Positions 1-8,635 of a stretch of DNA of 47,304 bases are shown in pieces; the first letter of the stretch is position 1, and every line of letters starts with the position of its first letter. The translations under genes and the position numbers were made by a program. Origin of the DNA: an uncultured beta proteobacterium (GTDB taxonomy: Bacteria > Pseudomonadota > Gammaproteobacteria > Burkholderiales > Burkholderiaceae_C); the NCBI GenBank assembly GCA_903938815.1, contig CAJAES010000121.1:1-47304 (forward strand). The letters are read 5' to 3'. The notes beneath the pieces are model-generated. The model was given only the letters and a program-made list of their open reading frames with translations, had not been told where the DNA came from and made no database searches.

Positions 1-1
1 C

Positions 2-988
2 CTAGACCGGGTACAGGCTGCGTCCCTGTGCCATCAGCCGCACGAGCCCGAACAGCGCGTCGAGGTTGGGCGTGGGCACGCCCAGGCGGACAGCGATCTC
101 GCGCACGGCGCCGGCGATGCCGTCGAGCTCGATGCTGCGGCCGGCTTCCACGTCCTGGAGCATCGAGGTCTTGAACGCGCCGAGCTTGCGCGTCACGGCG
201 TGGCGGTCTTCCGGCGTCTGATCGATGCCGCAGCCGATGTGCCTGCCCACGGCCGCCACCTCGTGCATGACCGACGAGCAGAAAGCGCGCACCAGCGGGT
301 CGTCGAGGATGCGGTCGGCCGTGGCGCCGGTGAGCGCCGACACGGGGTTCATCGTGATGTTGCCCCAGAGCTTGTACCAGAGCGCGCGGTGGATGGCGGC
401 TTCCTGGATCACGTCGAAACCCGCCCGCTGCAACAGTCCGGACACGGCTTCGAGCCGGGACGTTGCGCCGCCGCCGGGCTCGCCGACGATCAGGCTCTGG
501 CCCATGCGGTGCTCCACGAGCCCGGGCTCGCGGAGCGCCGCGGCGATGTGCACGACGCAGCCCAGCACCTGCGACGGCGGCAGCACCTGCGCGATGGCGC
601 CGCCGGGGTCGACGCTCTCGAGCGTCATGCCAGCGGCGTCGCCGGGCAGGCCCTGGCCGAACCACCAGGGCACGCCGTTCATGGCCGGCAGGATGACCGT
701 GCCGGGGCCGACCAGCGGCGCCAGCGACGGCGCCAGCGCGCCCAGCGCCTGCCCCTTCACGGCCACGATGACGAGGTCGTGCACGCCCAGGGCCGACGCA
801 TCTTCGGACGCGGCCGCCACCGGCGCCTGCAGCCGTTGCCCGCCGCTGTCCATGCGCCAGCCATGCGCCTTCAGGGCCGCCAGGGTGGCGCCGCGCGCCA
901 GGGCGCTGACCGGCACGCCGCCGTGAAGCGCCAGGCGGGTGCCGAGGCAGCCCCCGATGGCGCCCGCACCGACGATGCAGACCTTCAT
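2..988 (-). CDS. Ketopantoate reductase-like (PanE/ApbA family) oxidoreductase
   Basis: 328 aa NADP-dependent 2-dehydropantoate 2-reductase family protein. The N-terminus carries the Rossmann motif GAGAIGG (residues 7-13). The body has the family signature NGVPWW and, near the C-terminus, HKTSMLQDVEAGR, typical of the PanE C-terminal helical domain. I chose the ATG at 988, which has GAGGG just upstream; a TTG at 1006 is also in frame but would overlap the preceding ParA-like gene. It ends at a TAG right at the window edge and is complete. It probably shares an operon with the ParA-like gene. A second homologue lies at 31984-33003, so this copy may be a substrate-divergent relative rather than the biosynthetic PanE. 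The family is clear; the substrate is not. Confidence 0.85.
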   Translation of the reverse strand: MKVCIVGAGAIGGCLGTRLALHGGVPVSALARGATLAALKAHGWRMDSGGQRLQAPVAAASEDASALGVHDLVIVAVKGQALGALAPSLAPLVGPGTVILPAMNGVPWWFGQGLPGDAAGMTLESVDPGGAIAQVLPPSQVLGCVVHIAAALREPGLVEHRMGQSLIVGEPGGGATSRLEAVSGLLQRAGFDVIQEAAIHRALWYKLWGNITMNPVSALTGATADRILDDPLVRAFCSSVMHEVAAVGRHIGCGIDQTPEDRHAVTRKLGAFKTSMLQDVEAGRSIELDGIAGAVREIAVRLGVPTPNLDALFGLVRLMAQGRSLYPV

Positions 989-995
989 GCGGCCC

Positions 996-1721
996 TCAGA
1001 CGCCAACGCGCTCGATGGCGTCGAAGGCGTTGTTCATCCAGAGCTTCAGGCGCTGGCGCTCCATCAGGCCGAGGCCCGGGCCGTCGATGGCGCTGACGTT
1101 GCGGGCCGCCCAGAAACTGCTGTTGCGCGCGTCGATCTTCTGCACGACGTTGTCGTGCAGGCGCTTGAGGTCCATCACGCGGGCGCCCAGACCGATGGCG
1201 CGGTCGAGTTCGCCGGAACGCTCCAGCTGGCCGAAATCGTCGCCGCGCAGGTGGTTCTTGACCATCACGTAGCGCACGCGCTGGCCGAAGCGGTCGAGCA
1301 GGCGCTTGAGCAGGTCGACCGAATCACGGCCGGAATCCATCACGTGCCAGTAGTGGATGGCGATGCCGGAAAGGTCGGCCATGTCCAGCACGCCGGACTC
1401 GTCCATCCACTTCACCAGGGGCTCCTGGGTCTGCGCTGCCAGGTCGACCAGCACGCGGCGACCGGGGTGCTCGATGGCGGTCTCGACGATCTTGTCGAGG
1501 GCCTCGTAGCGGTCGGTCAGCACGGGCGACGAGTACTCGGCGTAGAAGCGCAGCAGCGACCCGTGCGAGCGGTCGGTGTCGAAACCGATGAAGGGGATCT
1601 GGCGGTCGATGAAGTACTGGGCCAGCAGGCGCGAGACCATCGACTTGCCGACGCCGCCCTTCTCGCCGCCGATCAGGTGGATCTGCGAGACAGCCGCGTG
1701 TTCCAGGGTGGGGACTTCCAT
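996..1721 (-). CDS. ParA/MinD-like P-loop ATPase (orphan)
   Basis: 241 aa protein with a deviant Walker A motif KGGVGKS at residues 21-27, preceded by a beta strand (QIHLIGGE), as in ParA/MipZ/CobQ-type ATPases. A second motif FDTDRSHGS follows the first helix, and VLVDLAAQ gives a Walker B-like strand. The ATG at 1721 places the P-loop near residue 20 as usual; longer in-frame starts would run into the divergent sulfotransferase-like gene. No ParB, parS or plasmid-partition gene is visible nearby, so a chromosome-partition role is not supported. Such orphan ATPases position other cargoes, but the cargo here cannot be told. It lies 7 bp upstream of the ketopantoate-reductase-like gene. Confidence 0.8.
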   Translation of the reverse strand: MEVPTLEHAAVSQIHLIGGEKGGVGKSMVSRLLAQYFIDRQIPFIGFDTDRSHGSLLRFYAEYSSPVLTDRYEALDKIVETAIEHPGRRVLVDLAAQTQEPLVKWMDESGVLDMADLSGIAIHYWHVMDSGRDSVDLLKRLLDRFGQRVRYVMVKNHLRGDDFGQLERSGELDRAIGLGARVMDLKRLHDNVVQKIDARNSSFWAARNVSAIDGPGLGLMERQRLKLWMNNAFDAIERVGV

Positions 1722-1776
1722 GCGCGCAGGACCGGGTTGGTTAGGATCGGTCCCCATTGTGCAACGGGCTGCATCC

Positions 1777-2532
1777 ATGCCAACCAATCCGAGCGATCCA
1801 GTCCGCATTGCGATGTGGAGCGGCCCCCGGAACATCTCCACCGCGCTGATGCGCGCCTGGGAGAACCGGGGCGACTGCGCGGTCAGCGACGAACCGCTCT
1901 ACGCGCACTACCTGCTGGCCACAGCGCTGGACCACCCGGGCGCGGCCGAGGTCATCGCCGCCGGAGACACCGACTGGGCGCGGGTGGTGGCCGCCCTGGG
2001 CGGCGCGGTGCCGGGCGGAATGCCCGTCTGGTACCAGAAGCACATGACGCACCACCTGCTGCCCGGCTGCGACACCACCTGGGTGCACGGCCTGCACAAC
2101 GTGTTTCTCGTGCGCGACCCGGCGCTGGTGGTGGCGAGCTATGTGAAGTCTCGCGCGCGCTGCGAGCCGGCCGACATCGGCCTGCTGCGGCAGGCCGAGC
2201 TCTTCGACGCCGTGGCGCAGCGGCTGGGCCGCGCGCCGCTGGTGATCGACGGCGAGCGCTTCCTGAAGGACCCCGCCGCGCACCTGCGCGCCTTGTGCGC
2301 CGACGCCGGGGTGCCGTTCACGGAGCGCATGCTGAACTGGCCGGCGGGGCCGCGCGCCAGCGACGGCGTGTGGGCGCCGCACTGGTACCACGCGGTGTGG
2401 CGCTCCACGGGCTTCGAGCCCTGGCAGCCGCGCGAGGCCGAGCTGGACGACGCGGGCCGCCGCGTGGCGGATGCCTGCCGCCCGGCCTACGAGCGGCTGG
2501 TGCGCCACGCGATCCGGACCAGCGCGGCGTGA
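1777..2532 (+). CDS. Sulfotransferase-like P-loop protein
   Basis: 251 aa protein starting with MWSGPRNIST-type sequence (residues 13-22), which matches the 5'-phosphosulfate-binding loop of sulfotransferase-fold proteins. A later strand and loop (VFLVRDPALVVASY) matches the 3'-phosphate-binding RDP motif of the same fold. Members are sometimes annotated as HAD-family proteins without good reason. The ATG at 1777 is the first start after the divergent ParA-like gene and sets the P-loop at the expected distance. It is followed by an alpha/beta hydrolase on the same strand after 100 bp, so the two may be co-transcribed. The acceptor substrate is unknown. Confidence 0.7.
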   Translation: MPTNPSDPVRIAMWSGPRNISTALMRAWENRGDCAVSDEPLYAHYLLATALDHPGAAEVIAAGDTDWARVVAALGGAVPGGMPVWYQKHMTHHLLPGCDTTWVHGLHNVFLVRDPALVVASYVKSRARCEPADIGLLRQAELFDAVAQRLGRAPLVIDGERFLKDPAAHLRALCADAGVPFTERMLNWPAGPRASDGVWAPHWYHAVWRSTGFEPWQPREAELDDAGRRVADACRPAYERLVRHAIRTSAA

Positions 2533-2632
2533 TGCCGCAAAGGTCGCCCGCACGCCCGCCAGGCCGCCACAGGCTCCTGGCCCCGCCGAACGCAAGGCAT
2601 CATCCCGCATCCAACACCACGACGGACACCGC

Positions 2633-3526
2633 ATGGAGACCCTCTTCCCCGGATTCGAGAGCCAGCGCGTGCCCACGGCGCCCGGCGTAGAGCTGCACAC
2701 CCTGACGGGCGGCCAGGGCCTGCCGCTGCTGGTGCTGCACGGCCACCCGCAGACGCATGCCATCTGGCACCGCGTGGCGCCCGAGCTGGCGCGGCATTTC
2801 AGCGTCGTGCTGCCCGACCTGCGCGGCTATGGCGATTCATCCAGGCCGCCGGGCGAGGCCGACCACGGCAACTACAGCAAGCGCGCGATGGCGCAGGACA
2901 TGCTGGCGCTGATGCGCTCGCTGGGCCACGCCCGCTTCGCGGTGCTGGCGCACGACCGAGGCGCCCGCGTGGCGCACCGCCTCGCCGCGGACCACCCGCA
3001 GGCCGTGAGCCGCCTGACCGTGCTGGACATCGCGCCGACGCTGGCCATGTACGAGCAGACGAACGAGGCCTATGCGCGCGCCTACTGGCACTGGTTCTTC
3101 CTGATCCAGCCCGCACCCATGCCGGAGCGGCTGATCGAAGCCAGCCCGCGCGGCTACATGCAGGCCACGATGGGCGTGCGCAGCGAGGGCATGGCGCTGT
3201 TCGACCCGCGCGCGCTGGACGAGTACGAACGCTGCCTGTCGCTGCCCGGCGCGGCGCATTCGCTGTGCGAGGACTACCGCGCCGCCGCCGGCATCGACCT
3301 GGTGCACGACCGGGCCGACCGCGACGCCGGCCGCCGCCTGGCCATGCCGCTGCAGGCGCTTTGGGGCGAGATGGGCGTGGTGCAGCGCTGCTTCAAGCCG
3401 CTGGACGAATGGCGCCGCGTGGCCGACGACGTGCGCGGCGGCGCGCTGCCCTGCGGCCACTACATCCCCGAGGAAGCGCCTCAGGAACTGCTCGACGCCG
3501 CCTTGCCCTTCCTGCTGCAGGCGTAG
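2633..3526 (+). CDS. Alpha/beta hydrolase, fluoroacetate-dehalogenase-like
   Basis: 297 aa alpha/beta hydrolase. The nucleophile elbow reads AHDRGAR, with Asp108 in place of the usual Ser, as in haloacetate/fluoroacetate dehalogenases and some epoxide hydrolases. The halide-pocket segment PDLRGYGDS (residues 61-69) and the catalytic His in CGHYIPEE near the C-terminus fit the dehalogenase subgroup. The oxyanion-hole segment is LHGHPQTH. The ATG at 2633 was chosen because it precedes the conserved N-terminal strand. Its stop lies 6 bp from the stop of the convergent exonuclease I gene. Substrate assignment within the Asp-nucleophile hydrolases is inference. Confidence 0.8.
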   Translation: METLFPGFESQRVPTAPGVELHTLTGGQGLPLLVLHGHPQTHAIWHRVAPELARHFSVVLPDLRGYGDSSRPPGEADHGNYSKRAMAQDMLALMRSLGHARFAVLAHDRGARVAHRLAADHPQAVSRLTVLDIAPTLAMYEQTNEAYARAYWHWFFLIQPAPMPERLIEASPRGYMQATMGVRSEGMALFDPRALDEYERCLSLPGAAHSLCEDYRAAAGIDLVHDRADRDAGRRLAMPLQALWGEMGVVQRCFKPLDEWRRVADDVRGGALPCGHYIPEEAPQELLDAALPFLLQA

Positions 3527-3532
3527 CCGGCC

Positions 3533-4963
3533 TCAGGCTTCGGGCGCGATGCCTTCGGCGTAGTCCACCAGCGCCTCGAGCAGCGCCTGAGCGCGGTCGT
3601 CGGCGGTTTCCGCCAGCGTGTCGATGTGCTCCATGAAGCTCGCCAGCGTGGTGGCACCACCGGCGCCGCCGTGCAGGCGGTCGGCGCAGTGCAGGGCCCA
3701 GCGCTCGTGCTCGGCTTCGTTCAGGCTGTCGGGAAAATTGCGCGCCCGGAAGCGGAACAGCAGTTCGTCCAGCCGGGGGTCGTCGAAGGCCGGGTGGCGG
3801 TTCGCCAGCTCGGCGGGCTTCATGCGGCGCAGGCGTTGCAGCAGCGCGCGGTCGGCGTTGTTCAGGAAGCCGCCGTACAGGTCTTCGTCGACATCGGGCT
3901 TGTTCGCCGGGGCCGGCCGCTGGAAGAGTTCGCGGAACAGGCCGTCCATGACATTGCCCAGCGTCGCGGCCTTCTCGGCGTGGCGCAGGGCCTGCTCGAC
4001 ATCGATCTGCCAGCGCTGGGTGGCCCCGGCCAGCGCCTTCAGGTTGCCGAAGACCACCGGCGACTTGTTGACGTGGATGGACTTGATCGGCAGCCTCGTC
4101 ACGCCCTCGGGCAGGTCGGCCGTGCGCGTGAACAGGCGCACACGGGCTTCCTCCAGCGTCAGCGTCGGCAATTCGGCCGGGTCGTGCGCAAGGTCCCAGA
4201 CGATGAGCTCGTTCTTGTTGGTCGGGTGCACGGCCAGCGGCCACACCACGGCCAGGCAGCCTCGCTCCACGGAATACATGCCCGACAGGTGCACGAAGGG
4301 GCGGCCCTGGCCGATCTCGCTCCAGACGGCGCTCTTCTCACGCAGCTTCAGGCAGAAATCCCACAGGCGCGGCTGCGCCTGCTTCACGGCCCGCGCCAGC
4401 GCGATGGTGGCGCGCACGTCGGACAGCGCGTCGTGCGCCGCCTCGTGCGACAGGCCGTTCGCGGCCGTCAGGTGCTCGAGCCGGAACGAGGGGCGGCCGT
4501 CGTCATGCTTCGGCCACTGCAGGCCCTCGGGGCGCAGCGACCACGCGGCGCGCACCACGTCCAGCAGGTCCCAGCGGCTGCAGCCGTTCTGCCATTCGCG
4601 GGCGTAGGGGTCGGCCAGGCAGCGCCACAGCAGGTGGCGCGTGACCTCGTCGTCGAAGCGGATGCTGTTGTAGCCCACGCCGCAGGTGCCCGGGCGCGCG
4701 AGTTCGGACTCGATGGCATCGGCGAAGGCGTGCTCGGGCACCCCGCGCTCCAGGCAATGCTGCGGCAGGATACCGGTGAGCAGGCAGCTCTCGGGGTCGG
4801 GCAGGGTGTCCGGGGCCGGCTGGCAGTACTGCACCAGCGGCTCGCCGAGCTCGTTCAGTTCGGCGTCGGTGCGCACGCCCGCGAACTGCGCCGGGCGGTG
4901 CCGCCGCGGCTCGCGCCCGAAAGTCTCGTAGTCGTGCCAGTAGAAGCTGAAGGCCTCGGCCAC
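3533..4963 (-). CDS. sbcB: Exodeoxyribonuclease I
   Basis: 476 aa, the usual length of exonuclease I, a 3'-5' single-strand DNA exonuclease of the DEDD superfamily used in recombination and mismatch repair. The N-terminus has the first acidic motif (WHDYETFG), GYNSIRFDDEVTRH supplies the second, and HDALSDVRATI supplies the His and last Asp of the DEDDh active site. SH3-like and helical C-terminal regions follow, including the segment INVNKSP-like (IHVNKSPVVF). It starts 3 bp after the stop of the downstream-facing gene at 4967, so the two are close enough to be co-transcribed. Confidence 0.93.
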   Translation of the reverse strand: MAEAFSFYWHDYETFGREPRRHRPAQFAGVRTDAELNELGEPLVQYCQPAPDTLPDPESCLLTGILPQHCLERGVPEHAFADAIESELARPGTCGVGYNSIRFDDEVTRHLLWRCLADPYAREWQNGCSRWDLLDVVRAAWSLRPEGLQWPKHDDGRPSFRLEHLTAANGLSHEAAHDALSDVRATIALARAVKQAQPRLWDFCLKLREKSAVWSEIGQGRPFVHLSGMYSVERGCLAVVWPLAVHPTNKNELIVWDLAHDPAELPTLTLEEARVRLFTRTADLPEGVTRLPIKSIHVNKSPVVFGNLKALAGATQRWQIDVEQALRHAEKAATLGNVMDGLFRELFQRPAPANKPDVDEDLYGGFLNNADRALLQRLRRMKPAELANRHPAFDDPRLDELLFRFRARNFPDSLNEAEHERWALHCADRLHGGAGGATTLASFMEHIDTLAETADDRAQALLEALVDYAEGIAPEA

Positions 4964-4966
4964 GGT

Positions 4967-5644
4967 CTACTTCTTGCGCGGGGTCTTGGCGGCGGGGCTG
5001 CGCATGGCGTCGGACATGCCGATGAGCACGCCGCTCACCATCGCGGTGTAGCTTTCGGCCAGCGCCTGCGCGGCGCGCAGCCCGGCGGCGCGGCTGTCGC
5101 GCAGGGCGGTCTGCATCTGCAGTGCCATCTGCTCGGCGGTGGTGGCGGCCTGGGCGCCCGACAGGGTGCCGCCCGCATTCATCTTTTCCGCCATCTGGCC
5201 CCAGGCCGCGGCGAAAGGCTCGCCGATGCCGGTGGCGCCCTTCTGCACGGTGCCCATCAGCATGTCCTCGAACTTCTCGAGGTCGGTGAGCGCCTTCTTC
5301 AGGTGCTTCTCGCGCAGGTCGGCGCCCTGCGCGGTGAGCTGCTGCAGCGCCACGCGGTGCGCGTCCACGGCCTTCAGCAGCGCGTCGTCCATGCCCTGCA
5401 CGGCCTGCTCGATCATCGAATCCGGGTCCATGGCGGGGTTGGCGTTCTTCGCCAGGCCCGTGTTGGCCGCCTGCGTGACGGTGGCCAGCACCGCGCGGAT
5501 GTTCTTCAGGCTCAGCTCGCGGCCCTGCAGCGCCTGCAGGGTGGCGTCGCTCACGGCCTGGCGCAGCTTGGCGCTGCCCTGGGCGGTGGCGGTCTCGAAC
5601 TGCGTGATCAGCGCGTCGGCATCGAAGGCGGGCTTGGTGGCCAT
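4967..5644 (-). CDS. Helical protein of unknown function, phasin-like composition
   Basis: 225 aa, Ala/Gln/Met-rich and predicted almost entirely helical, with no signal peptide or membrane segment. It ends in a basic tail (AKTPRKK) like those of phasins and other polymer- or DNA-associated proteins. Heptad-like stretches occur around residues 70-140. I do not recognise a named family with confidence; a phasin-like role is only a guess from composition and size. The ATG at 5644 has GAGGAGC upstream, a good ribosome binding site. It sits directly upstream of sbcB in the same direction (3 bp gap). Confidence 0.7.
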   Translation of the reverse strand: MATKPAFDADALITQFETATAQGSAKLRQAVSDATLQALQGRELSLKNIRAVLATVTQAANTGLAKNANPAMDPDSMIEQAVQGMDDALLKAVDAHRVALQQLTAQGADLREKHLKKALTDLEKFEDMLMGTVQKGATGIGEPFAAAWGQMAEKMNAGGTLSGAQAATTAEQMALQMQTALRDSRAAGLRAAQALAESYTAMVSGVLIGMSDAMRSPAAKTPRKK

Positions 5645-5698
5645 GAAAGCTCCTCGGGTGGGGGTGCCCGATGCTAGCGCCGCCGGGGGCGGCTGCGG

Positions 5699-6223
5699 CT
5701 ACCAGTTGGCGCTGAGCGTGAAAACGACGCCCGCAGCGCCGTCCTGCCGGCGCGACCGGACCCAGACCCAGCGTGGCGTGGCTGGCGAGGCATTCAGGCG
5801 TGTCGACCAGGCCAGGGCTTCGGCGTACCCTGGCGCCTCGCACTCGAGCAGGGCCTCGCCCAGGCTGGCGTCGATCTCGAGCCGGACGACCCTGAGCCCG
5901 GGCTCGATCGAATCCTCGACCGCCGCCATGAGCTCGGCCACCGGAGCCCGGGCCACGCGCAGCAAGGCCTGAACGGCCTCTGCGCTGCTATCTACCGGTT
6001 CCGCCGCTTCCACCGACGGCTCGGGGATCAGCCCAGCGCCTGAAACGCCCTGCGTCGCACGCACCTGGGAATCGGCGTCCAGCAGCGCCCGGGCTTCCAT
6101 CCGCCAGCTCAACCCCAGCCAGAACCCTGCGCCCGCCAGTGCCGACATCGCCACCAGAACAGCGGCGGCCAGCCACTCGGGCCACAGGCGGGGCCGGGCC
6201 AGGTCGATCGCAGGTGGCTTCAT
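5699..6223 (-). CDS. PilN-like inner-membrane assembly protein of the secretion cluster
   Basis: 174 aa with one membrane segment at about residues 17-38 (LAAAVLVAMSALAGAGFWLG), a short cytoplasmic N-terminus and a periplasmic alpha/beta region. This is the architecture of PilN/GspL-C-terminal assembly proteins, which bridge the cytoplasmic PilM-like protein to the periplasmic platform. It is the last gene of the secretion operon; its ATG overlaps the stop of the PilM-like gene (ATGA-type overlap, 6220-6223). Sequence identity to known PilN proteins is weak, so the call rests on topology, size and position. Confidence 0.6.
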   Translation of the reverse strand: MKPPAIDLARPRLWPEWLAAAVLVAMSALAGAGFWLGLSWRMEARALLDADSQVRATQGVSGAGLIPEPSVEAAEPVDSSAEAVQALLRVARAPVAELMAAVEDSIEPGLRVVRLEIDASLGEALLECEAPGYAEALAWSTRLNASPATPRWVWVRSRRQDGAAGVVFTLSANW

Positions 6224-7014
6224 CGGCGCAGATCCACGATCGGCGCCAGTGCGATACGCAGCCCGGTGGCGCCAGCGGGTGCCAGGGGATCGGGCCTCAG
6301 GGAGAGGCGCATGGCTCGCCCGGTGTCCAGGTCGAGTGACAGCTGCCAGCGCTGCAGGCTGGCTTCCAGGACGCCTTCGTCGGCCGACACGGCTGTCCGG
6401 ACACAGCGGAAGGCGTCGCCCGCGAAGGCCAGCAGGGTGAGCGAATCGCAGTCCCGGACGATGACGCTGCCTGACGCTTCCCGCCTGGCGAGGGCCAGCA
6501 CCCGTGCGCCCTCGCCCCACCAGGGTGCGATCCGCAGGCGGCCGCGGCACAGGGGCGCCAGCGCAGTCTCCATCCGCGACACGACGGCCTCGCTGGCGGC
6601 TGCACCCAGGCAGGCTGCGTCACCGCGCTGCGCGGGCGCCAGCCAGAACCGCGACGGCGTGGAGTCCATCGCCCTGCGAGCCAGCGCCCCGGCGGCTGCG
6701 TCGACCTCGGCGGCGGAGCGCAGAGCCTGAAGCCCCTGCAGAAGGAACGGCCTGCACAGCGAGCCGCCGAGCCAAACCCGGATTCGCCGTCTGGCGCGCA
6801 GCGCGCCGAGCCAATGCGAGACCTTTCCCAAGGCAGACGACACATCAAACGCAGCCACGGCATCCAACGAGTCCACCGCGTCCAACGCGTCCAACGCCTG
6901 CAAGCCGTGCGGCGCCTGCGGCAGGCTATCGTCGTGCAGCAGGCGGTCGCCCGCGCAGACGGCAGCGCGACGGGCGCCGATGTAGACATCCAGGCTATCG
7001 CCAACCCACCACAC
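6220..7014 (-). CDS. PilM/GspL-cytoplasmic-like protein of the secretion cluster
   Basis: 264 aa soluble protein with no membrane segment, between the GspE gene and the PilN-like gene. The start is most likely the GTG at 7014: it is preceded at 7 bp by GAGGAG, which lies inside the last codons of the GspE gene, so the two genes overlap by 20 bp. The N-terminus (WWVGDSLDVYIG) resembles the first strand of actin-like PilM folds, but I see no clear nucleotide-binding motifs. The segment ALDALDAVDSLDAV around residues 45-60 is encoded by a nonanucleotide repeat. Role inferred from position: cytoplasmic partner of the PilN-like protein, coupling to the ATPase. Confidence 0.55.
   Translation of the reverse strand: MWWVGDSLDVYIGARRAAVCAGDRLLHDDSLPQAPHGLQALDALDAVDSLDAVAAFDVSSALGKVSHWLGALRARRRIRVWLGGSLCRPFLLQGLQALRSAAEVDAAAGALARRAMDSTPSRFWLAPAQRGDAACLGAAASEAVVSRMETALAPLCRGRLRIAPWWGEGARVLALARREASGSVIVRDCDSLTLLAFAGDAFRCVRTAVSADEGVLEASLQRWQLSLDLDTGRAMRLSLRPDPLAPAGATGLRIALAPIVDLRR
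6860..6895. repeat. Nonanucleotide tandem repeat in the PilM-like gene
   Basis: Four 9-bp units on the plus strand (GCATCCAAC, GAGTCCACC, GCGTCCAAC, GCGTCCAAC), the last two identical. On the coding (minus) strand they specify an Ala-Leu-Asp/Val-Asp-Ser-type repeat. Gain or loss of a unit would keep the frame. Confidence 0.75.
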
Positions 7015-8635
7015 GGCGTATCTCCTCGAGAGTGGTGACGCCGGCCGCCACCAGAGCCGCCGCCTGTCGATGCAGGCCCGGTACGCCGCCACCGTCGACC
7101 CGCTCCCGCAGGGCCGACAGGGACGCGTTGCCGGTGACGAGATCGCGCAGGGGATCATCGATCGCGTGAACCTCGGCCAACACGATGCGGCCCTGATAAC
7201 CCGTGGCTCGGCAGGCTTCGCAGCCGACCGCGGACGGCACGCCAGCGCACGCGTGCCCGCAGGCAGCCAGCCATTCGAGCTCGCGCGCCTGGGCAGGCCG
7301 CTGGCTCGAGCAGGCCTTGCAGACGACACGGACCAGGCGCTGCACCAGAACGCCGTTCAGCGCGGACATGAAGCCGTGCATGTCCAGCCCGAAGTGGCGA
7401 AAGCGGCCGACGACGTCGAGCAGATTGTTCGCATGCACGGTCGTGAAGACCTGATGCCCCGTCAAAGCCGACTGAACGGCGATCTCGGCCGTCTCGGCAT
7501 CACGGATCTCACCCACCAGGATCCGATCCGGGTCGTGCCGCAGGATGGACCTCAGGCCGCGCGCGAAGCTGAGCCCCTTGCGGTCGTTCACGGGGATCTG
7601 CAGGACCCCGGCCAGTTCGTACTCCACCGGGTCTTCGATGGTGATGATCTTTTCGGTACCGCGGTTGACCTCGGACAGCACGGCATAGACGGTGGTGGTC
7701 TTGCCGCTGCCGGTGGGGCCGGTGACGAGCAGCATGCCGTGCGGAAGATCCGCCAGTTCGCGCACGCTAGCGGCGGACGCGCCGGAGAAGCCGAGCCGAT
7801 CGAGCGTGACGGCCTCGCCGGCGCCACGAAGGCGGGCCTTGTCGAGCAGGCGCAGGACGGCGTCCTCGCCGCTCACGCTGGGCATGATGGACACGCGCAG
7901 ATCGAGTTCGCCGCCTGGATGCGCAAAGCGAAAGCGCCCGTCCTGCGGGACGCGCCGCTCGGTGATGTCGAGTTGTGCCAGCACCTTGATCCGGGAGATC
8001 ACCTCCTCCGCGCGCCGGGGATCGTCGAGCCGCGAGACATCCTGCATCACGCCGTCGAGCCGGCACCGCACGGAAACGCCGGAGCGGTCGCACTCGAAGT
8101 GCACGTCACTCGCACCACGGGCATGCGCCCAGCGCAGGGCTGAATCGACGAAGTCCACGACCGATGCCCCGGCTGGGGCCACCGTCCCCGTCCCCGTCCC
8201 CGTGCCCGTGCCGGAGTCACCCGTCTGGCCGGACCCTGCCGCAGGGCCCGCAGACGGCAGCAGCCCCGCGCCTGCCGCCGCCAGCAGCGGCGCCCGCCCC
8301 AGGCGGCTGGCCACGCGGCCCACGATCTCCTCATCCCAGGGGTCGGCCAGGCCGATGCGGACCAGCGACTCGTCCGCGAAGCGCAGCGCGGTGCAGCCCA
8401 GCGCCAGCGCCATGCCGTCGGGAAGGGACTCCGGCATCGCGAGAACGGCACGCGGATCTGGCGCGGCACGGGCACCCGCATGCGCCTGGAGCCACGTGAG
8501 CATTGCCGGCAGATCGGCCGGGGCCGTGCCCCGCATGAGCACGTCCAGCACGGTGCCGGCACCCGAGCGGTGAAGTCGTCGGGCGTCCACCAGAGCCTGG
8601 CGGTACGCTGAATCCTGAGTCAACCGGTCGTTCAA
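6995..8635 (-). CDS. gspE: Type II secretion/type IV pilus assembly ATPase (GspE/PilB family)
   Basis: 546 aa hexameric secretion ATPase that powers pseudopilus assembly at the inner membrane. It has an N-terminal regulatory region (about 1-150), then the core with Walker A GPTGSGKTTT, an Asp box (IITIEDPVEYE), Walker B (RILVGEIRD) and a His box (TGHQVFTTVHAN). A tetracysteine zinc motif (CKAC, then CEAC) lies in the C-terminal third, as in GspE. A Gly-Thr dipeptide run around residues 142-152 is encoded by a hexanucleotide repeat and separates the N-terminal region from the core. It overlaps the GspF stop by 4 bp and the next gene's start by 20 bp, consistent with tight translational coupling. 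Confidence 0.93.
   Translation of the reverse strand: MNDRLTQDSAYRQALVDARRLHRSGAGTVLDVLMRGTAPADLPAMLTWLQAHAGARAAPDPRAVLAMPESLPDGMALALGCTALRFADESLVRIGLADPWDEEIVGRVASRLGRAPLLAAAGAGLLPSAGPAAGSGQTGDSGTGTGTGTGTVAPAGASVVDFVDSALRWAHARGASDVHFECDRSGVSVRCRLDGVMQDVSRLDDPRRAEEVISRIKVLAQLDITERRVPQDGRFRFAHPGGELDLRVSIMPSVSGEDAVLRLLDKARLRGAGEAVTLDRLGFSGASAASVRELADLPHGMLLVTGPTGSGKTTTVYAVLSEVNRGTEKIITIEDPVEYELAGVLQIPVNDRKGLSFARGLRSILRHDPDRILVGEIRDAETAEIAVQSALTGHQVFTTVHANNLLDVVGRFRHFGLDMHGFMSALNGVLVQRLVRVVCKACSSQRPAQARELEWLAACGHACAGVPSAVGCEACRATGYQGRIVLAEVHAIDDPLRDLVTGNASLSALRERVDGGGVPGLHRQAAALVAAGVTTLEEIRRVVGWR
8181..8210. repeat. Hexanucleotide tandem repeat in gspE
   Basis: Five 6-bp units on the plus strand (ACCGTC, CCCGTC, CCCGTC, CCCGTG, CCCGTG) encode the Gly-Thr run on the minus strand. 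The length is a multiple of three, so unit changes alter linker length only. Confidence 0.8.

Noticed and set aside
200..1096. Long plus-strand open frame over the PanE-like gene
   Set aside because: Arg/Ala/His-rich translation typical of the antisense of a GC-rich gene, with no motif.
3626..5677. 683-codon plus-strand open frame over sbcB and its neighbour
   Set aside because: Composition (Gly/Val/Gln/Arg/His/Leu) is that of an antisense frame; the minus strand encodes recognisable exonuclease I.
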